From: CALCKW01 sp033852095
GTDB taxonomy: Bacteria; Pseudomonadota; Gammaproteobacteria; CALCKW01
Assembly: GCA_033852095.1 (NCBI GenBank)
Contig: JAWSVD010000029.1
Coordinates: forward strand, 85,845 to 149,844
Length of the DNA: 64,000 nt
Reading direction: 5' to 3'
This document shows positions 17,098 to 25,774 of the stretch, in pieces. Made by a program: the position numbers and the translations under genes. The notes under the pieces were generated by a model. It was not told the origin of the DNA. It searched no databases and saw only the letters and a list, made by a program, of their open reading frames with translations. Positions within the stretch are counted from its first letter, which is position 1, and every line of letters starts with the position of its first letter.

Positions 17098-18249
17098 GTG
17101 TCAATTCATGATCTTCGCCAGCGACGAGACACCACTGAAGGGCAGTGGGCTCGCTTTGCTGACGGCAAAAAGTTCAGCCGCCGCACAGCGCTGCCCGAGT
17201 CTATCTGCTCATCGTGGCAGCGCAGTGCCGATTGCATTGATTTGAGCCGAGCCTGCGCCCCGCTCGAAGACAGCCACACCACGGCCAACCGCTGGCAAAA
17301 TTCACTGCTGAAAAACGCCGCAGCCCAAGAGCATGGCAACATGGCACAGCTGGTGAATGACGGCAACATGGTCGCAGCCATCGCCGACACAGCGGGCCAA
17401 CTGCTGTGGACCTCGAGCAGCAGCCACATGCGCCAGCGCGCGGAGTCGGTGAACTTCATGGCAGGCGCCCGCTGGGACGAAGAATCCGTCGGCACCAACG
17501 CCGTCGGCTTGGCGCTCGCGCTGCGCCGCGCTGTCACGGTTTTCTCCAACGAGCACTACCTGCCCTCGGTACACGACTGGGTCTGTTACGCCGCGCCGAT
17601 CATCCACCCCAAAACGCAGGACTGCGTCGGCATTCTGGACATGTCCACCTCGTGGCAGCGCCACAGCCCGCTCGGCCAGGCAGCGGTCATCGGCATGGCC
17701 CACTCCCTCGCAGCCGGGCTGCCCGACCCCGTCGCCAAGGCCGACCTAGAGATCTACGCGCTGGGCCAGCCCCGCGTGGTCTATCAGGGCCAGACACTGC
17801 ACCTACAACAGAGACAGCTGGAGATACTCTGCCTGCTGGCGCTCAACCCCGAAGGCTTGACGTTGCAGCAGTTTCACGCGGTGCTCTACGGTGATTCCCC
17901 CGTCTCCGCACACACCCTGAAATCCGAGCTCTCGCACCTGCGCCGCATGCTGGGTGGCAACATTGGCTCCAGACCCTACCGCCTGCAGACGCCCGTCTGG
18001 GCAGATTTCATCGAGATATGGCAAGCACTGCACCGGCAACAATCGGACGAGGCTCTGGGGCTCTACCGCGGCCCGCTCATCCCAAAATCAACGTCCCCAG
18101 AGCTCGAAGAGTGGCGCCGCTGCATCGACGCCGTGATGAGCGAAGCCCTCGACAGCTGCAACGACAGCGCCACCTTGATCAAGCAGCTCACCACCAGCAC
18201 CGGCGGCAGTGAGCTGATCCGCGAGCGCTTGTCGGAAATACTGAGCTAG
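17098..18249 (+). CDS. GAF-domain transcriptional regulator with C-terminal OmpR/BTAD-like winged helix
   Basis: 383 aa. The N-terminal half (about 20-200) resembles the sensor region of AcoR-family activators: ICSSWQRS entry motif, then a GAF domain with ARWDEESVGTNAVGLALA and CVGILDMSTSW. Instead of the AAA+ sigma-54 domain, the C-terminus (about 220-320) is a winged helix (QRQLEILCLLALNPEGLTL ... VSAHTLKSELSHLRRMLGG). Proteins of this layout are often found by aldehyde/alcohol dehydrogenase genes. Starts at GTG 17098 with GGGAG 9 nt upstream; the next in-frame ATG would remove part of the sensor. Possible targets here are the upstream oxygenase gene or exaC at 33844; both are guesses. Confidence 0.8.
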   Translation: MSIHDLRQRRDTTEGQWARFADGKKFSRRTALPESICSSWQRSADCIDLSRACAPLEDSHTTANRWQNSLLKNAAAQEHGNMAQLVNDGNMVAAIADTAGQLLWTSSSSHMRQRAESVNFMAGARWDEESVGTNAVGLALALRRAVTVFSNEHYLPSVHDWVCYAAPIIHPKTQDCVGILDMSTSWQRHSPLGQAAVIGMAHSLAAGLPDPVAKADLEIYALGQPRVVYQGQTLHLQQRQLEILCLLALNPEGLTLQQFHAVLYGDSPVSAHTLKSELSHLRRMLGGNIGSRPYRLQTPVWADFIEIWQALHRQQSDEALGLYRGPLIPKSTSPELEEWRRCIDAVMSEALDSCNDSATLIKQLTTSTGGSELIRERLSEILS

Positions 18250-18265
18250 TGGGCTAAAACTCGTT

Positions 18266-19144
18266 TCAGCCATGCGGCAGTGTGAACAAACGGGTCATAG
18301 CGGCAACGCAGACGAATATAGCGAGGAACAACAACAGCTCCAATGCCAAAGACTGACCCAGGCGCCGCGTCATGCGGCCACCATCATTTTGCAGCCCTGG
18401 GACCAAGCGCCATTTATGCAGGGCAGCCAGTGCAAATATCACCACAACTAGGGTGAGTTTGGCGAGCAAGGTCAAGCCGTAGCCGCTGCTGAGCAAGCCC
18501 CATATATCTTCGAATCTCAGCAGTATAAACAGCGCCCCTGATGCCACCACCAAGGCCGTGGCGAGCGCGGCCACCCCGCCGAATGTCTCTGCAACATCCC
18601 GCAGCTGCGGTAATCTCAGCGCACTGAATGCCCCCCGCATCAAAGCTGGCACAGCGGCAAACCAAAAGCTGATACACAGCAGATGAACCGTGATCAGCAC
18701 GGCGAGCAGCAACCTTGGCTCCGCAACCGCGTGACCGGATGCGGCAAAGGAGCTGGCACTGAGAAGAGCACCAAACAGCGGCAGCACAAGGCCCGGTCGC
18801 CCGAAGCTTGAAAGCAAACACAGCAACAACCCCGCGGCACGCAATGCCAGCGCCGTGCCCAGCGAGCTCTGCCAAATAAAGTGATACATATTCGGCTCAA
18901 AGGCGCCCTCGAGGCCCTCGTCGTACATCTCCGCCGCGGTATAAGCGGTTTGCAGCACCAAGCCAAGCAGCGCACAGCAAGCCGCCAGGCGCAGCTGCTG
19001 CTTGAGCAATGACAAGAAGGGCCGGTTGCCACTGTAGACACAGCTAAGCAAAGCCGAGCCCAGCGCCAGGCAGGTGGCGGTCACGACCCCCCACTGCAAC
19101 AGCGCAGCGAGATACTCGTCGCCCAGGCCCATCATGCCGAACAC
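18266..19144 (-). CDS. copD: Copper resistance membrane protein CopD family
   Basis: 292-aa inner-membrane protein with eight hydrophobic segments, CopD/YebZ type, thought to move copper across the inner membrane together with periplasmic CopC. Conserved His and polar residues lie within helices (SGHAVAEPRLLLAVLITVHL, LAALHKWRLVP). GTG 19144 is 4 bp after the copC stop; ATG codons 9 and 12 nt later are alternatives. Last gene of the four-gene copper operon. Confidence 0.85.
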   Translation of the reverse strand: MFGMMGLGDEYLAALLQWGVVTATCLALGSALLSCVYSGNRPFLSLLKQQLRLAACCALLGLVLQTAYTAAEMYDEGLEGAFEPNMYHFIWQSSLGTALALRAAGLLLCLLSSFGRPGLVLPLFGALLSASSFAASGHAVAEPRLLLAVLITVHLLCISFWFAAVPALMRGAFSALRLPQLRDVAETFGGVAALATALVVASGALFILLRFEDIWGLLSSGYGLTLLAKLTLVVVIFALAALHKWRLVPGLQNDGGRMTRRLGQSLALELLLFLAIFVCVAAMTRLFTLPHG

Positions 19145-19148
19145 ATCG

Positions 19149-19487
19149 CTAGCGAATGCTGAACTTGATGCGACCCTTCATCAGATGACCATCCTCGCCC
19201 ATCGCACGCCAGCTGGCGATGTATTTACCGGCCGCCAAGGCCGTTGGCAGGGGCAGTTCATGGTGGCTACTTTGTGCTGCATCCGGTCCAGGTTTGAGCA
19301 CCAGCTCTTGCGCCCCTTCGAGCTTTAACTTCAACAGTCGGACTTCGCGTTTGAAGCTCAGCTGAAAGCTGTCGGGTGATTGCTCAAGCCTTGCGTTATT
19401 GCTCGGCTCGCTGGACAACAAAGGCGAGTGCGCAAAGGCAGAGAGTGGAAAAGCCAATAAAGCGGCCAAAAAAATGCGTTTATTCAT
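19149..19487 (-). CDS. copC: Periplasmic copper-binding protein CopC
   Basis: 112 aa with a clear signal peptide; cleavage after AFA leaves a mature N-terminal His (HSPLLSSEP), which with Asp and His of the C-terminal GEDGHLMKG segment forms the Cu(II) site of CopC proteins. No Met-rich Cu(I) loop is visible, so it is the Cu(II)-only type. Delivers or buffers copper for CopD, encoded 4 bp downstream. Confidence 0.9.
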   Translation of the reverse strand: MNKRIFLAALLAFPLSAFAHSPLLSSEPSNNARLEQSPDSFQLSFKREVRLLKLKLEGAQELVLKPGPDAAQSSHHELPLPTALAAGKYIASWRAMGEDGHLMKGRIKFSIR

Positions 19488-19561
19488 GGGTATTTCTCAG
19501 TAGAAAGCCAGCAGCTAAAACGCCGCGCCACCATCGGCGCGGCAGTTAGAAATAACAGACA

Positions 19562-20083
19562 TCAATGTTCCGCAGGGTAATCACTGAACACGCCTGTCTG
19601 CTTGCCGTCGGTGAAACTGATCACCTTGTACGCCTGCGCGGGTCTGGTGGGTGATTCCATGCCCGGTGAGCCCGTCACCATGCCCGGCACAGCCAAGCCC
19701 GACACCGCGGGGCGCTCGCGTAGCAGACGCTCGATATCACTGGCGGGCACATGGCCCTCGATGGCGTAACCGTCCACGAATGCCGTGTGGCATGAGCCCA
19801 GACCGGGCCCGAGTTTCGCCTTGATCTTGTACTGAGTTTGATCGTCCACATTAATGGCTTCGATCGGGAAGCCGGCCTCACGCATGTGCGCGACCCAGTG
19901 CTTGCAGCAGCCGCAACTGGCGCTCTTATAGACGGTAACTTGCGGCAGCTGCGCCTGCTCTGCAACAACAACCTCCGCAGCTACCTTTTCGGCCGCTGCC
20001 GGCGCGTTGTTGTTGGTCGTGGCGACCGCGGCGACCGCGACACCCAGCGCTAGAACAGCAAACAGTGGTGTTGTGTATTTCAT
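19562..20083 (-). CDS. DUF411 (CopG-like) periplasmic metal-binding protein
   Basis: 173 aa: signal-anchor-like N-terminus (residues 1-22), an Ala/Val-rich linker, then the DUF411 domain with the thioredoxin-like Cys cluster YKSASCGCCKHWVAHM and conserved GLGSCHTAFVDGYAIEGHVP. DUF411 proteins (CopG of Vibrio) act in copper resistance, probably by copper binding or redox change. ATG 20083 follows AAAGAG at a good distance; the TTG 15 nt upstream was rejected. Second gene of the copper operon. Confidence 0.88.
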   Translation of the reverse strand: MKYTTPLFAVLALGVAVAAVATTNNNAPAAAEKVAAEVVVAEQAQLPQVTVYKSASCGCCKHWVAHMREAGFPIEAINVDDQTQYKIKAKLGPGLGSCHTAFVDGYAIEGHVPASDIERLLRERPAVSGLAVPGMVTGSPGMESPTRPAQAYKVISFTDGKQTGVFSDYPAEH

Positions 20084-20164
20084 GGTTTTCTCTTTCAAAA
20101 AACGGGCAGGTATCGCCAGATATCACTGACGAATAATAAAGGGCCAACAGAGTAGCGAGCGATG

Positions 20165-20527
20165 CTACTGGGGCGGTTTATCGAGGGGATACACCGGTGA
20201 TACGTGTGCAAGTGGCTCAAATTGCTGAAGTGAGCCGCCAGACAACCGAAACTCGCCGAGTTCAAGCGCACACAAAGCGAGCGGCGCGCTGCTTTCAGCG
20301 CAGAGCACTTCACAGCAACTCTCAGCGGATGACTGGCAATGGTTTTCGGTGTCTGGCGTAGCGGACCGCTCACGATCCTCTGCGTGGTTCATCGAGTGTT
20401 CAGTCAGCGCCCATTTCTGGCAAGCGACCGGGCTGCTGCCCTCTGCCGTCACCGCTCCCGCCAATACGTTCGTCCACGCAAACAACAGCAAGAAGACACA
20501 GCAAGTGGATTCGAAAAATTTTCTCAC
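20165..20527 (-). CDS. Small secreted Cys/His-rich protein, first gene of copper operon (CopL-like?)
   Basis: 120 aa. GTG 20527 is chosen because a perfect AGGAGG (20532-20537 on the complementary strand) lies 4 nt before it, and the reading then begins with MRKFFESTCCVFLLLFAWTN, a signal peptide; starts further upstream would bury this. The mature part has Cys at 36, 64, 71, 72, 76 and 86 and His at 44, 48 and 63 (SMNHAED, ENHCQ, SCCEVLC). The size, Cys/His clusters and place at the head of a copper operon recall CopL-type regulatory proteins of Xanthomonas, but I cannot show homology. Copper binding is inferred. Confidence 0.65.
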   Translation of the reverse strand: MRKFFESTCCVFLLLFAWTNVLAGAVTAEGSSPVACQKWALTEHSMNHAEDRERSATPDTENHCQSSAESCCEVLCAESSAPLALCALELGEFRLSGGSLQQFEPLAHVSPVYPLDKPPQ

Positions 20528-20678
20528 AGCGCCTCCTGATGGTGAATAAACTGCGGGGCAGCCTTTTGAGATCGCCACCCAGACGGAAATTTTAGCACGC
20601 TGAAAATGACTGTGGCGACAGGTTTAAGAACCGGCAGTGCCAACTCCCCCCTGCGCCTCAATCAGCATGAACCCAGCC

Positions 20679-20905
20679 CTAGGCCACTAAATAACGCATG
20701 TAGCCGGTGTTTACCATGCCTATCACCTGCACTTTTTCAGTCGCGCCCTTCATGGAGGCGTACAGCAATTTCGCCTCCGCTTCTTCACTGCGAATGGGCA
20801 GTGGCAACACATCGTCACCGGCCACCAAAGGGGAAATCCAAGCCATTGCAGCTGTGCATGGTCATCCACGCGGCAAAACACAGATATCCGACCTCGCCAT
20901 GCTCT
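20679..20905 (-). pseudogene. Relic of a UvrD/Rep-type superfamily I helicase C-terminus
   Basis: On the minus strand one frame reads TMHSCNGLDFP, a close match to helicase motif V (T-x-H-S-x-K-G-L-E-F/W), then stops. After a frame change a second stretch reads SEEAEAKLLYASMKGATEKV, matching motif VI (EE-RLLYVAxTRA-), and ends at the TAG complementary to 20679-20681. Critical lysine and arginine positions are altered and the frame is broken, so this is a dead fragment. Nothing of the N-terminal helicase domains was found nearby. Confidence 0.6.
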
Positions 20906-20986
20906 GATCGTTCAGTTTTTCAGGCAAGCTACGTCAAAAACCTGCCTGAAACCAGTGATTCTAAAGGCGCGAGCGAGAGCCGACCC

Positions 20987-21943
20987 TCAGTGTCGCCCTT
21001 GCTGCTCACGGCCATAGACCAACAGCATGCCGACGATAACCGATCCGTAGATGATTTGGCGAAAGGCTTCTGGCATTTGCATGATGGACAACACCGAATT
21101 TAACAATACAATCAAGACCACGCCAACCAGCGTGCCAAGGTAACGCCCGCGCCCACCGAGTATGTGGGTTCCACCGAGTACCACGGCCGCTATTGCGGGC
21201 AGCAAGAAGGCGTTGCCCATGCCCTGATAGGCTTTGGCGCTGTAACCCGCCAGCAGTATCCCAGCGGTAGAGGCGCACAGGGATGAGATAACAAATGCGC
21301 CCACTATCACCCAGCGGGTGCGAATGCCCGAAAGAAAAGCAGCGCGCTCCTTTGCACCCGTGGCGTAGATGGATTTACCAAACCCAGTGCGAGTCAGGAT
21401 GCCGGCGATCAGCAGAGACACACCCGCCCAGACAAAAATAGCCACTGGCAGACCGAATAATCTGTCCGCTGCCAGATAGCGCATCAAGGGTGATGCTTCC
21501 GTCTGCGGGGCAAAACCGCCTGTGTGGGCAACCATCAGCCCCCGCAACACGGAATCAACACCGAGTGTGAAAATCATTGACGGTATACGCAGACAGGAAA
21601 CACCCAGCCCATTGATTACCCCGACCACTAATCCCACAGCCAATCCCGCTGGTATGGCCCAGTCCCCTCCCACGGTAGTGGCCATCATGGCTGCAGCAGT
21701 CAGTGTCCAAGGTACAGACAAGTCAATGTGCCCCAGCAAGATCACCGTCATCATGCCCGCGGCACAGATGCCCAGGAACGCCCCTATTTGCAGTTGCAGC
21801 AGTAGATAGGCCGGCGACAACATCGGTGCTGTGCCCTGTGTGGTGAGCGTGTAGGCGGTACCCACCAGCACAATCGCAACGATAAAGAGCAGAGCAATAA
21901 CAATGGGCCGATTTTCCGCCGACACACGATTGAACACATTCAT
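20987..21943 (-). CDS. Sugar ABC transporter permease (RbsC/BPD_transp_2 family), second permease
   Basis: 318-aa inner-membrane permease with about nine hydrophobic segments, RbsC type, including the family segments GGHID-like LLGHIDLSV, ATGAKERAAFLSGI (ATPase contact) and IAAVVLGGTHILGGRG. It overlaps the preceding permease gene by 4 bp (ATGA). Two different permease genes imply a heterodimeric channel. Last gene of the sugar ABC operon. Confidence 0.9.
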   Translation of the reverse strand: MNVFNRVSAENRPIVIALLFIVAIVLVGTAYTLTTQGTAPMLSPAYLLLQLQIGAFLGICAAGMMTVILLGHIDLSVPWTLTAAAMMATTVGGDWAIPAGLAVGLVVGVINGLGVSCLRIPSMIFTLGVDSVLRGLMVAHTGGFAPQTEASPLMRYLAADRLFGLPVAIFVWAGVSLLIAGILTRTGFGKSIYATGAKERAAFLSGIRTRWVIVGAFVISSLCASTAGILLAGYSAKAYQGMGNAFLLPAIAAVVLGGTHILGGRGRYLGTLVGVVLIVLLNSVLSIMQMPEAFRQIIYGSVIVGMLLVYGREQQGRH

Positions 21944-22983
21944 CGAAACAGCTCCAGTTTATTCTTCACTCTAAAAGTGCGCAGCGCCCCTAGGCTAACC
22001 GCCGCAAGTAATACAAGCCCTTCGATTAACGGTTGCAGCAGAGGGTCGATGGACACAATACGGAAATAAAAGGAGATCAACCGCAGAATACCCGCACCTA
22101 TCAGCGAGCCAATGGCACCGCCAATGCCCCCCAATAATGACGTCCCTCCGAGCACAACTGCAGCGATGGAATTCAGCGTATAGGCCCCCGCCTGTGCCAC
22201 ATCGGCGTTCCCCGAGGAGGTCTGTATCGCAAGGTAGAGCCCCCCGCAGGATGCGAAAAAACCAGCCAGCGCAAAGGCCGCTATCTTGGCGCGCGCGACG
22301 GGCAGCCCCGAAGCATAGGCGGCGCCTTCAGCGGAACCTATCGCGTAGACTGTGCGACCGGTCAACGAGCATTTGAATGGGATCCAGACACCAAAGCCTA
22401 TGACCAACAGGATGATCAAGGGCACAGGAATACCGGCAAAGGGCTGCAGCCAAGCCGCGTGCCCATCGTCAGCCAAACCGTAAGTCTCGGCGAAATCGAA
22501 GACTGCGTTTGTCAGTGCCCAATTCAAATCGCCGTCGATATCGCCCCCAGGAGTGGGCCTGATCAGCAGTGCCAGACCCATGGCAATGGCACCGGTCGCC
22601 AATGTGGCGATGATCGGCTGAATACGTCCGTACACCACAATCAAGCCGTTCATCAAACCAAATGCCGTCCCGACGGACAGCGTCAGAAGCATGCCAAGTA
22701 GCATTTGTGCGGGTGAGCCCGTGACCACGTGCGAGGCCACGGTGTTGGCCAATGTCATCACCGCGCCCACCGACAGATCAAGGCCACCCACCAACACCGG
22801 GATTGTCTGCGCCATCGCCACAAAGCCAATGGCCACACTTTCGTTGGCATTCTGCACAAAAACCGCGGTGGAGAAACCGCGCGGATGCAGCATGTGGTAA
22901 CTGATAAAAAACACCGTGAACAGCAGCAGAGCCCCCGAAAAGGCCCTGTTACGCAGTATCACGGACTTAAACTGTCGCATCAC
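21940..22983 (-). CDS. Sugar ABC transporter permease (RbsC/BPD_transp_2 family), first permease
   Basis: 347-aa partner of the other permease, with AMAQTIPVLVGGLDLSVGAV in the early helices, AIGSAEGAAYASGLPVARAK as cytoplasmic coupling segment, and SIAAVVLGGTSLLGGIGG. It overlaps the ATPase gene and the next permease by 4 bp each, giving tight translational coupling in the order ATPase-permease-permease. Confidence 0.9.
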   Translation of the reverse strand: MMRQFKSVILRNRAFSGALLLFTVFFISYHMLHPRGFSTAVFVQNANESVAIGFVAMAQTIPVLVGGLDLSVGAVMTLANTVASHVVTGSPAQMLLGMLLTLSVGTAFGLMNGLIVVYGRIQPIIATLATGAIAMGLALLIRPTPGGDIDGDLNWALTNAVFDFAETYGLADDGHAAWLQPFAGIPVPLIILLVIGFGVWIPFKCSLTGRTVYAIGSAEGAAYASGLPVARAKIAAFALAGFFASCGGLYLAIQTSSGNADVAQAGAYTLNSIAAVVLGGTSLLGGIGGAIGSLIGAGILRLISFYFRIVSIDPLLQPLIEGLVLLAAVSLGALRTFRVKNKLELFR

Positions 22984-24497
22984 GCCACGCTCCCCTCTTG
23001 AATGTTGAGTGAAGCTGCCACAATGGCCTCTTCTGTGAGTTTGTCCCCAGAGAGCTCACTCACCACTCGACCGTCGTAGATGATCGACACCCTGTCGCAG
23101 CAACCGATCAATTCGGCGTAGTCGGTTGAATAGAAAACAATCGCCTTTCCAGCGTCAGCGAGATCGCGCATAAGACTGTATATTTCCTGTTTGGTACCGA
23201 CGTCGATACCGCGTGTTGGGTCGTTGAGCAATATCACATCGGGGTCCGACATCAACCACTTGGCAATCACGACCTTTTGCTGATTTCCCCCAGAGAGGGT
23301 ATCTACAGCAACCATGGCACTCTCAGCTTTGATGTGCAGTTTTTCGATAGCCTTGTCGACTACATCTCGCGCCAGAGAACGATCGATCAACGGCCCGCGC
23401 GAAACGCCCGCGTAATTGGGCAACAGTAAGTTATCCGCAATCGATAACGGCAACATCAGACCCTCTGTTTTACGGTCTTCGGGCACCAACGCAATTGCCT
23501 TCGCTTTGCAGCGTGCAGGGTCACGTGGTTGAAAGCCTTTCCCTTTAAATTCGACTCGGCCTTTGACTCCACGCAACACGCCAAAGAGTGCGAGCAGAAG
23601 CTCTTTGTGGCCTTGCCCGTCCAGACCGCCAAGACCCACGATCTGGCCAGCAGCCACTTCAAGATCGATGCCTTTGAGTCGATCCTCCCAGCGCAAATCT
23701 GATACTTTCAATACCGGTTGATTGTTCTCTCTTGGCGGGGGCTTTGGCGGGTATTGCGCTTCTATATCGCGGCCGATCATCAATCGAACAATCTCCGCTT
23801 CGTTCAATTCACCCTTTCCAAAAGTCTGGATATGCTGACCGTTGCGAAACACGGACAAGCGATCACACAGTGCTTCGACTTCATGCATGCGATGGCTGAT
23901 AAAAAGACAGGCCACACCGTCAGCACGCAACTCGTTCAACAGGGCATAGACTGTTTTCACGTCGCCACTTGTCAGCGCAGACGTCGCTTCGTCCAGAATC
24001 AATACACGCGGTCGCTTGGAAATGGCTTTCGCTATCTCCACCATCTGCCGTCGTGACAGGCTCAGGTCCCGTACCAGCATGTCTGGATCCACATTGCCGC
24101 AGTTTATTCTGAGCAAAACCTCAGCAGCCATGCGGCGCTGAACCTTTTTGTCAATCAGCCCAAACCGCCGCGGCGGATTGTCTATGAATATATTGTCCGC
24201 AACCGACAGGTCGGGGATCAGTGAAAGCTCCTGAAAGATGCAAACGATGCCATCGGCTGTAGCCTCAGATGGAGAGCCGTATTGCACTGCCTGGCCGTTG
24301 ACCAGCAGACTGCCTTCGGAGGGATCGAGCACGCCCGACAGAATTTTGATGAGGGTCGATTTGCCCGCGCCGTTCTCACCGAGTATTCCGTGCACTTCTC
24401 CAAGATGGCAGGAGAAATTGACGTCCTTAAGCGCAGTGACTCCGCCAAAATAGCGCGAAACCCCTCGCAATTGGACGAATCCAACAGTATTGGACAT
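22980..24497 (-). CDS. Sugar ABC transporter ATP-binding protein (tandem ABC domains)
   Basis: 505 aa with two ABC domains, as in RbsA/XylG/MglA. Domain 1 has Walker A GENGAGKSTL, signature LSLSRRQMVEIAKAI and Walker B VLILDEATSAL. Domain 2 has a degenerate Walker A (GLGGLDGQGHKELL), the usual state in this family, signature LSGGNQQKVVIAKWL and Walker B VILLNDPTRGIDVG. ATG 24497 (MSNTVG) follows GAGG at 9 nt and was chosen over an upstream in-frame start. Energises uptake through the two permeases downstream. Confidence 0.93.
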   Translation of the reverse strand: MSNTVGFVQLRGVSRYFGGVTALKDVNFSCHLGEVHGILGENGAGKSTLIKILSGVLDPSEGSLLVNGQAVQYGSPSEATADGIVCIFQELSLIPDLSVADNIFIDNPPRRFGLIDKKVQRRMAAEVLLRINCGNVDPDMLVRDLSLSRRQMVEIAKAISKRPRVLILDEATSALTSGDVKTVYALLNELRADGVACLFISHRMHEVEALCDRLSVFRNGQHIQTFGKGELNEAEIVRLMIGRDIEAQYPPKPPPRENNQPVLKVSDLRWEDRLKGIDLEVAAGQIVGLGGLDGQGHKELLLALFGVLRGVKGRVEFKGKGFQPRDPARCKAKAIALVPEDRKTEGLMLPLSIADNLLLPNYAGVSRGPLIDRSLARDVVDKAIEKLHIKAESAMVAVDTLSGGNQQKVVIAKWLMSDPDVILLNDPTRGIDVGTKQEIYSLMRDLADAGKAIVFYSTDYAELIGCCDRVSIIYDGRVVSELSGDKLTEEAIVAASLNIQEGSVA

Positions 24498-24524
24498 GGG
24501 TATTTGCCTCTTCAAGTAAGTAGA

Positions 24525-24550
24525 GAGGCGCACTGCAATGAGTGCGCCTC
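24525..24550 (-). promoter_or_regulatory. Strong intercistronic hairpin between binding-protein and ATPase genes
   Basis: Perfect 10-bp inverted repeat GAGGCGCACT / AGTGCGCCTC with 6-nt loop, 15 bp past the binding-protein stop and without a T-run. Such hairpins commonly protect the upstream message and reduce downstream expression, giving excess binding protein; that role is inferred. Confidence 0.7.
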
Positions 24551-24565
24551 GAGCACTAGCTTGTA

Positions 24566-25702
24566 TTAACCGAGGTCTGCTTCGTCTTGTGCCATGATGG
24601 CGGGACCTGTGATGTTCACACCACAGGGCGGGAACTCGTTGACGGTGAAGAAGTTATCGGGCAGGTCAGCCCAATAGTTCTTGCCCTCTTCGAGCTCCGC
24701 GTAGGTCGCCATGGGCAACGGGACAGATATCAACTGCGGCATAACATTGCCCTCGAGCGCAGACACTGCCGCCTTCATCGCTATAGCAACAAGACCAGGC
24801 GACTGACCGATGGATATACCCTTGAGCCCCGCATCGGCGTGTTCGGCCATCAATTTGCGATAGCCGTTCTCCGCCTCACCCGACACTGGCACCATGGGGT
24901 GACCGGCGTCGAGCATCGCCCGCACCACACCGGTGGTACCGCCCTGCGCCAGAATGGCATCAAACTCTCCGTGCACAGCGATAGCATCTGCCACGACCTT
25001 CTGTGCCGTGCCGTCATCCCACATGCCGTTGACACTCACACGCTCCCACTCGCCACCGGATTCATCGAGCACCGCATTGATACCGATAGAGCGGTCACGG
25101 TCTACAGAGTTACCCGCCAGGCCACGCACCTCCAGCACTTTACCCGAGGTTTTTCCGATCTTCTTCAGCTCCGCCAATACATGCGTGGAATAGGCACGCC
25201 CCATGGCGAGCTGATCTTCGTTCACCTGCATGACCTTGTCCGTGTCCAGCACATTATCAAAGGGCACCAACACCACATCATTTCGATCAGCCAATCGAAT
25301 CACCCGATCGAAACCATCCGGGCTCACCGCAATAGTGATGATCGCATCGTATCCCTGGTTGATAAAATCCTCGATGGCGCCGAGCTGCGCAGGAGCGTCA
25401 GTACCGGTGGACACAACTTTGAACTCGGAAATCTGATCGGCAATGCTGGGATCTTTGGCGAAGGCCTTGGCCGTTTTGATCATTTGAATACGCCAAGTAT
25501 TGCCCACAAAGCCATTGACCACGGCTATGCGGAAGGGACCTTCGCGCTCGCCCCATTGCATGTACTTGGTGCTCTCGTCCCACGGGGCAAAACAACCGGG
25601 GTTTGCACCGGGCCCTTCGACAATCGAAGGCCCCGCAACACTTGCCGATGAGAAGATAAGTGCGCCCGCAACTACAGATAAAAACCGTATTTCATTTTTC
25701 AT
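24566..25702 (-). CDS. Sugar ABC transporter substrate-binding protein (periplasmic-binding type 1, class B)
   Basis: 378-aa periplasmic protein with signal peptide (residues 1-23, FSSASVAG) and a ribose/galactose-binding-protein-like fold: FRIAVVNGFVGNTWRIQMIK, GYDAIITIAVSPDGFDRVI, LVPFDNVLDTDKVMQVNEDQ, VLEVRGLAGNSVDRDRSIG. Ligand unknown. The neighbouring lactonase suggests an aldose or sugar acid. First gene of the transporter operon, downstream of the GntR-type regulator gene by 72 bp and probably controlled by it. Confidence 0.88.
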   Translation of the reverse strand: MKNEIRFLSVVAGALIFSSASVAGPSIVEGPGANPGCFAPWDESTKYMQWGEREGPFRIAVVNGFVGNTWRIQMIKTAKAFAKDPSIADQISEFKVVSTGTDAPAQLGAIEDFINQGYDAIITIAVSPDGFDRVIRLADRNDVVLVPFDNVLDTDKVMQVNEDQLAMGRAYSTHVLAELKKIGKTSGKVLEVRGLAGNSVDRDRSIGINAVLDESGGEWERVSVNGMWDDGTAQKVVADAIAVHGEFDAILAQGGTTGVVRAMLDAGHPMVPVSGEAENGYRKLMAEHADAGLKGISIGQSPGLVAIAMKAAVSALEGNVMPQLISVPLPMATYAELEEGKNYWADLPDNFFTVNEFPPCGVNITGPAIMAQDEADLG

Positions 25703-25774
25703 TTGTATCTCCTTTTAGTGTGTAGGAGTTCGGTGCAGCTCAGTCATGTGGCTTCGCCGCGGACGCCTTATGAC

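Noticed and set aside
20606..21103. 165-codon plus-strand open frame near the helicase relic
   Set aside because: Overlaps the permease 3' end and the relic, with basic, low-complexity product and no recognisable features.
24587..25651. Long open frame (354 codons) opposite the sugar-binding-protein gene
   Set aside because: Antisense shadow; the minus-strand protein has a signal peptide and clear family motifs.
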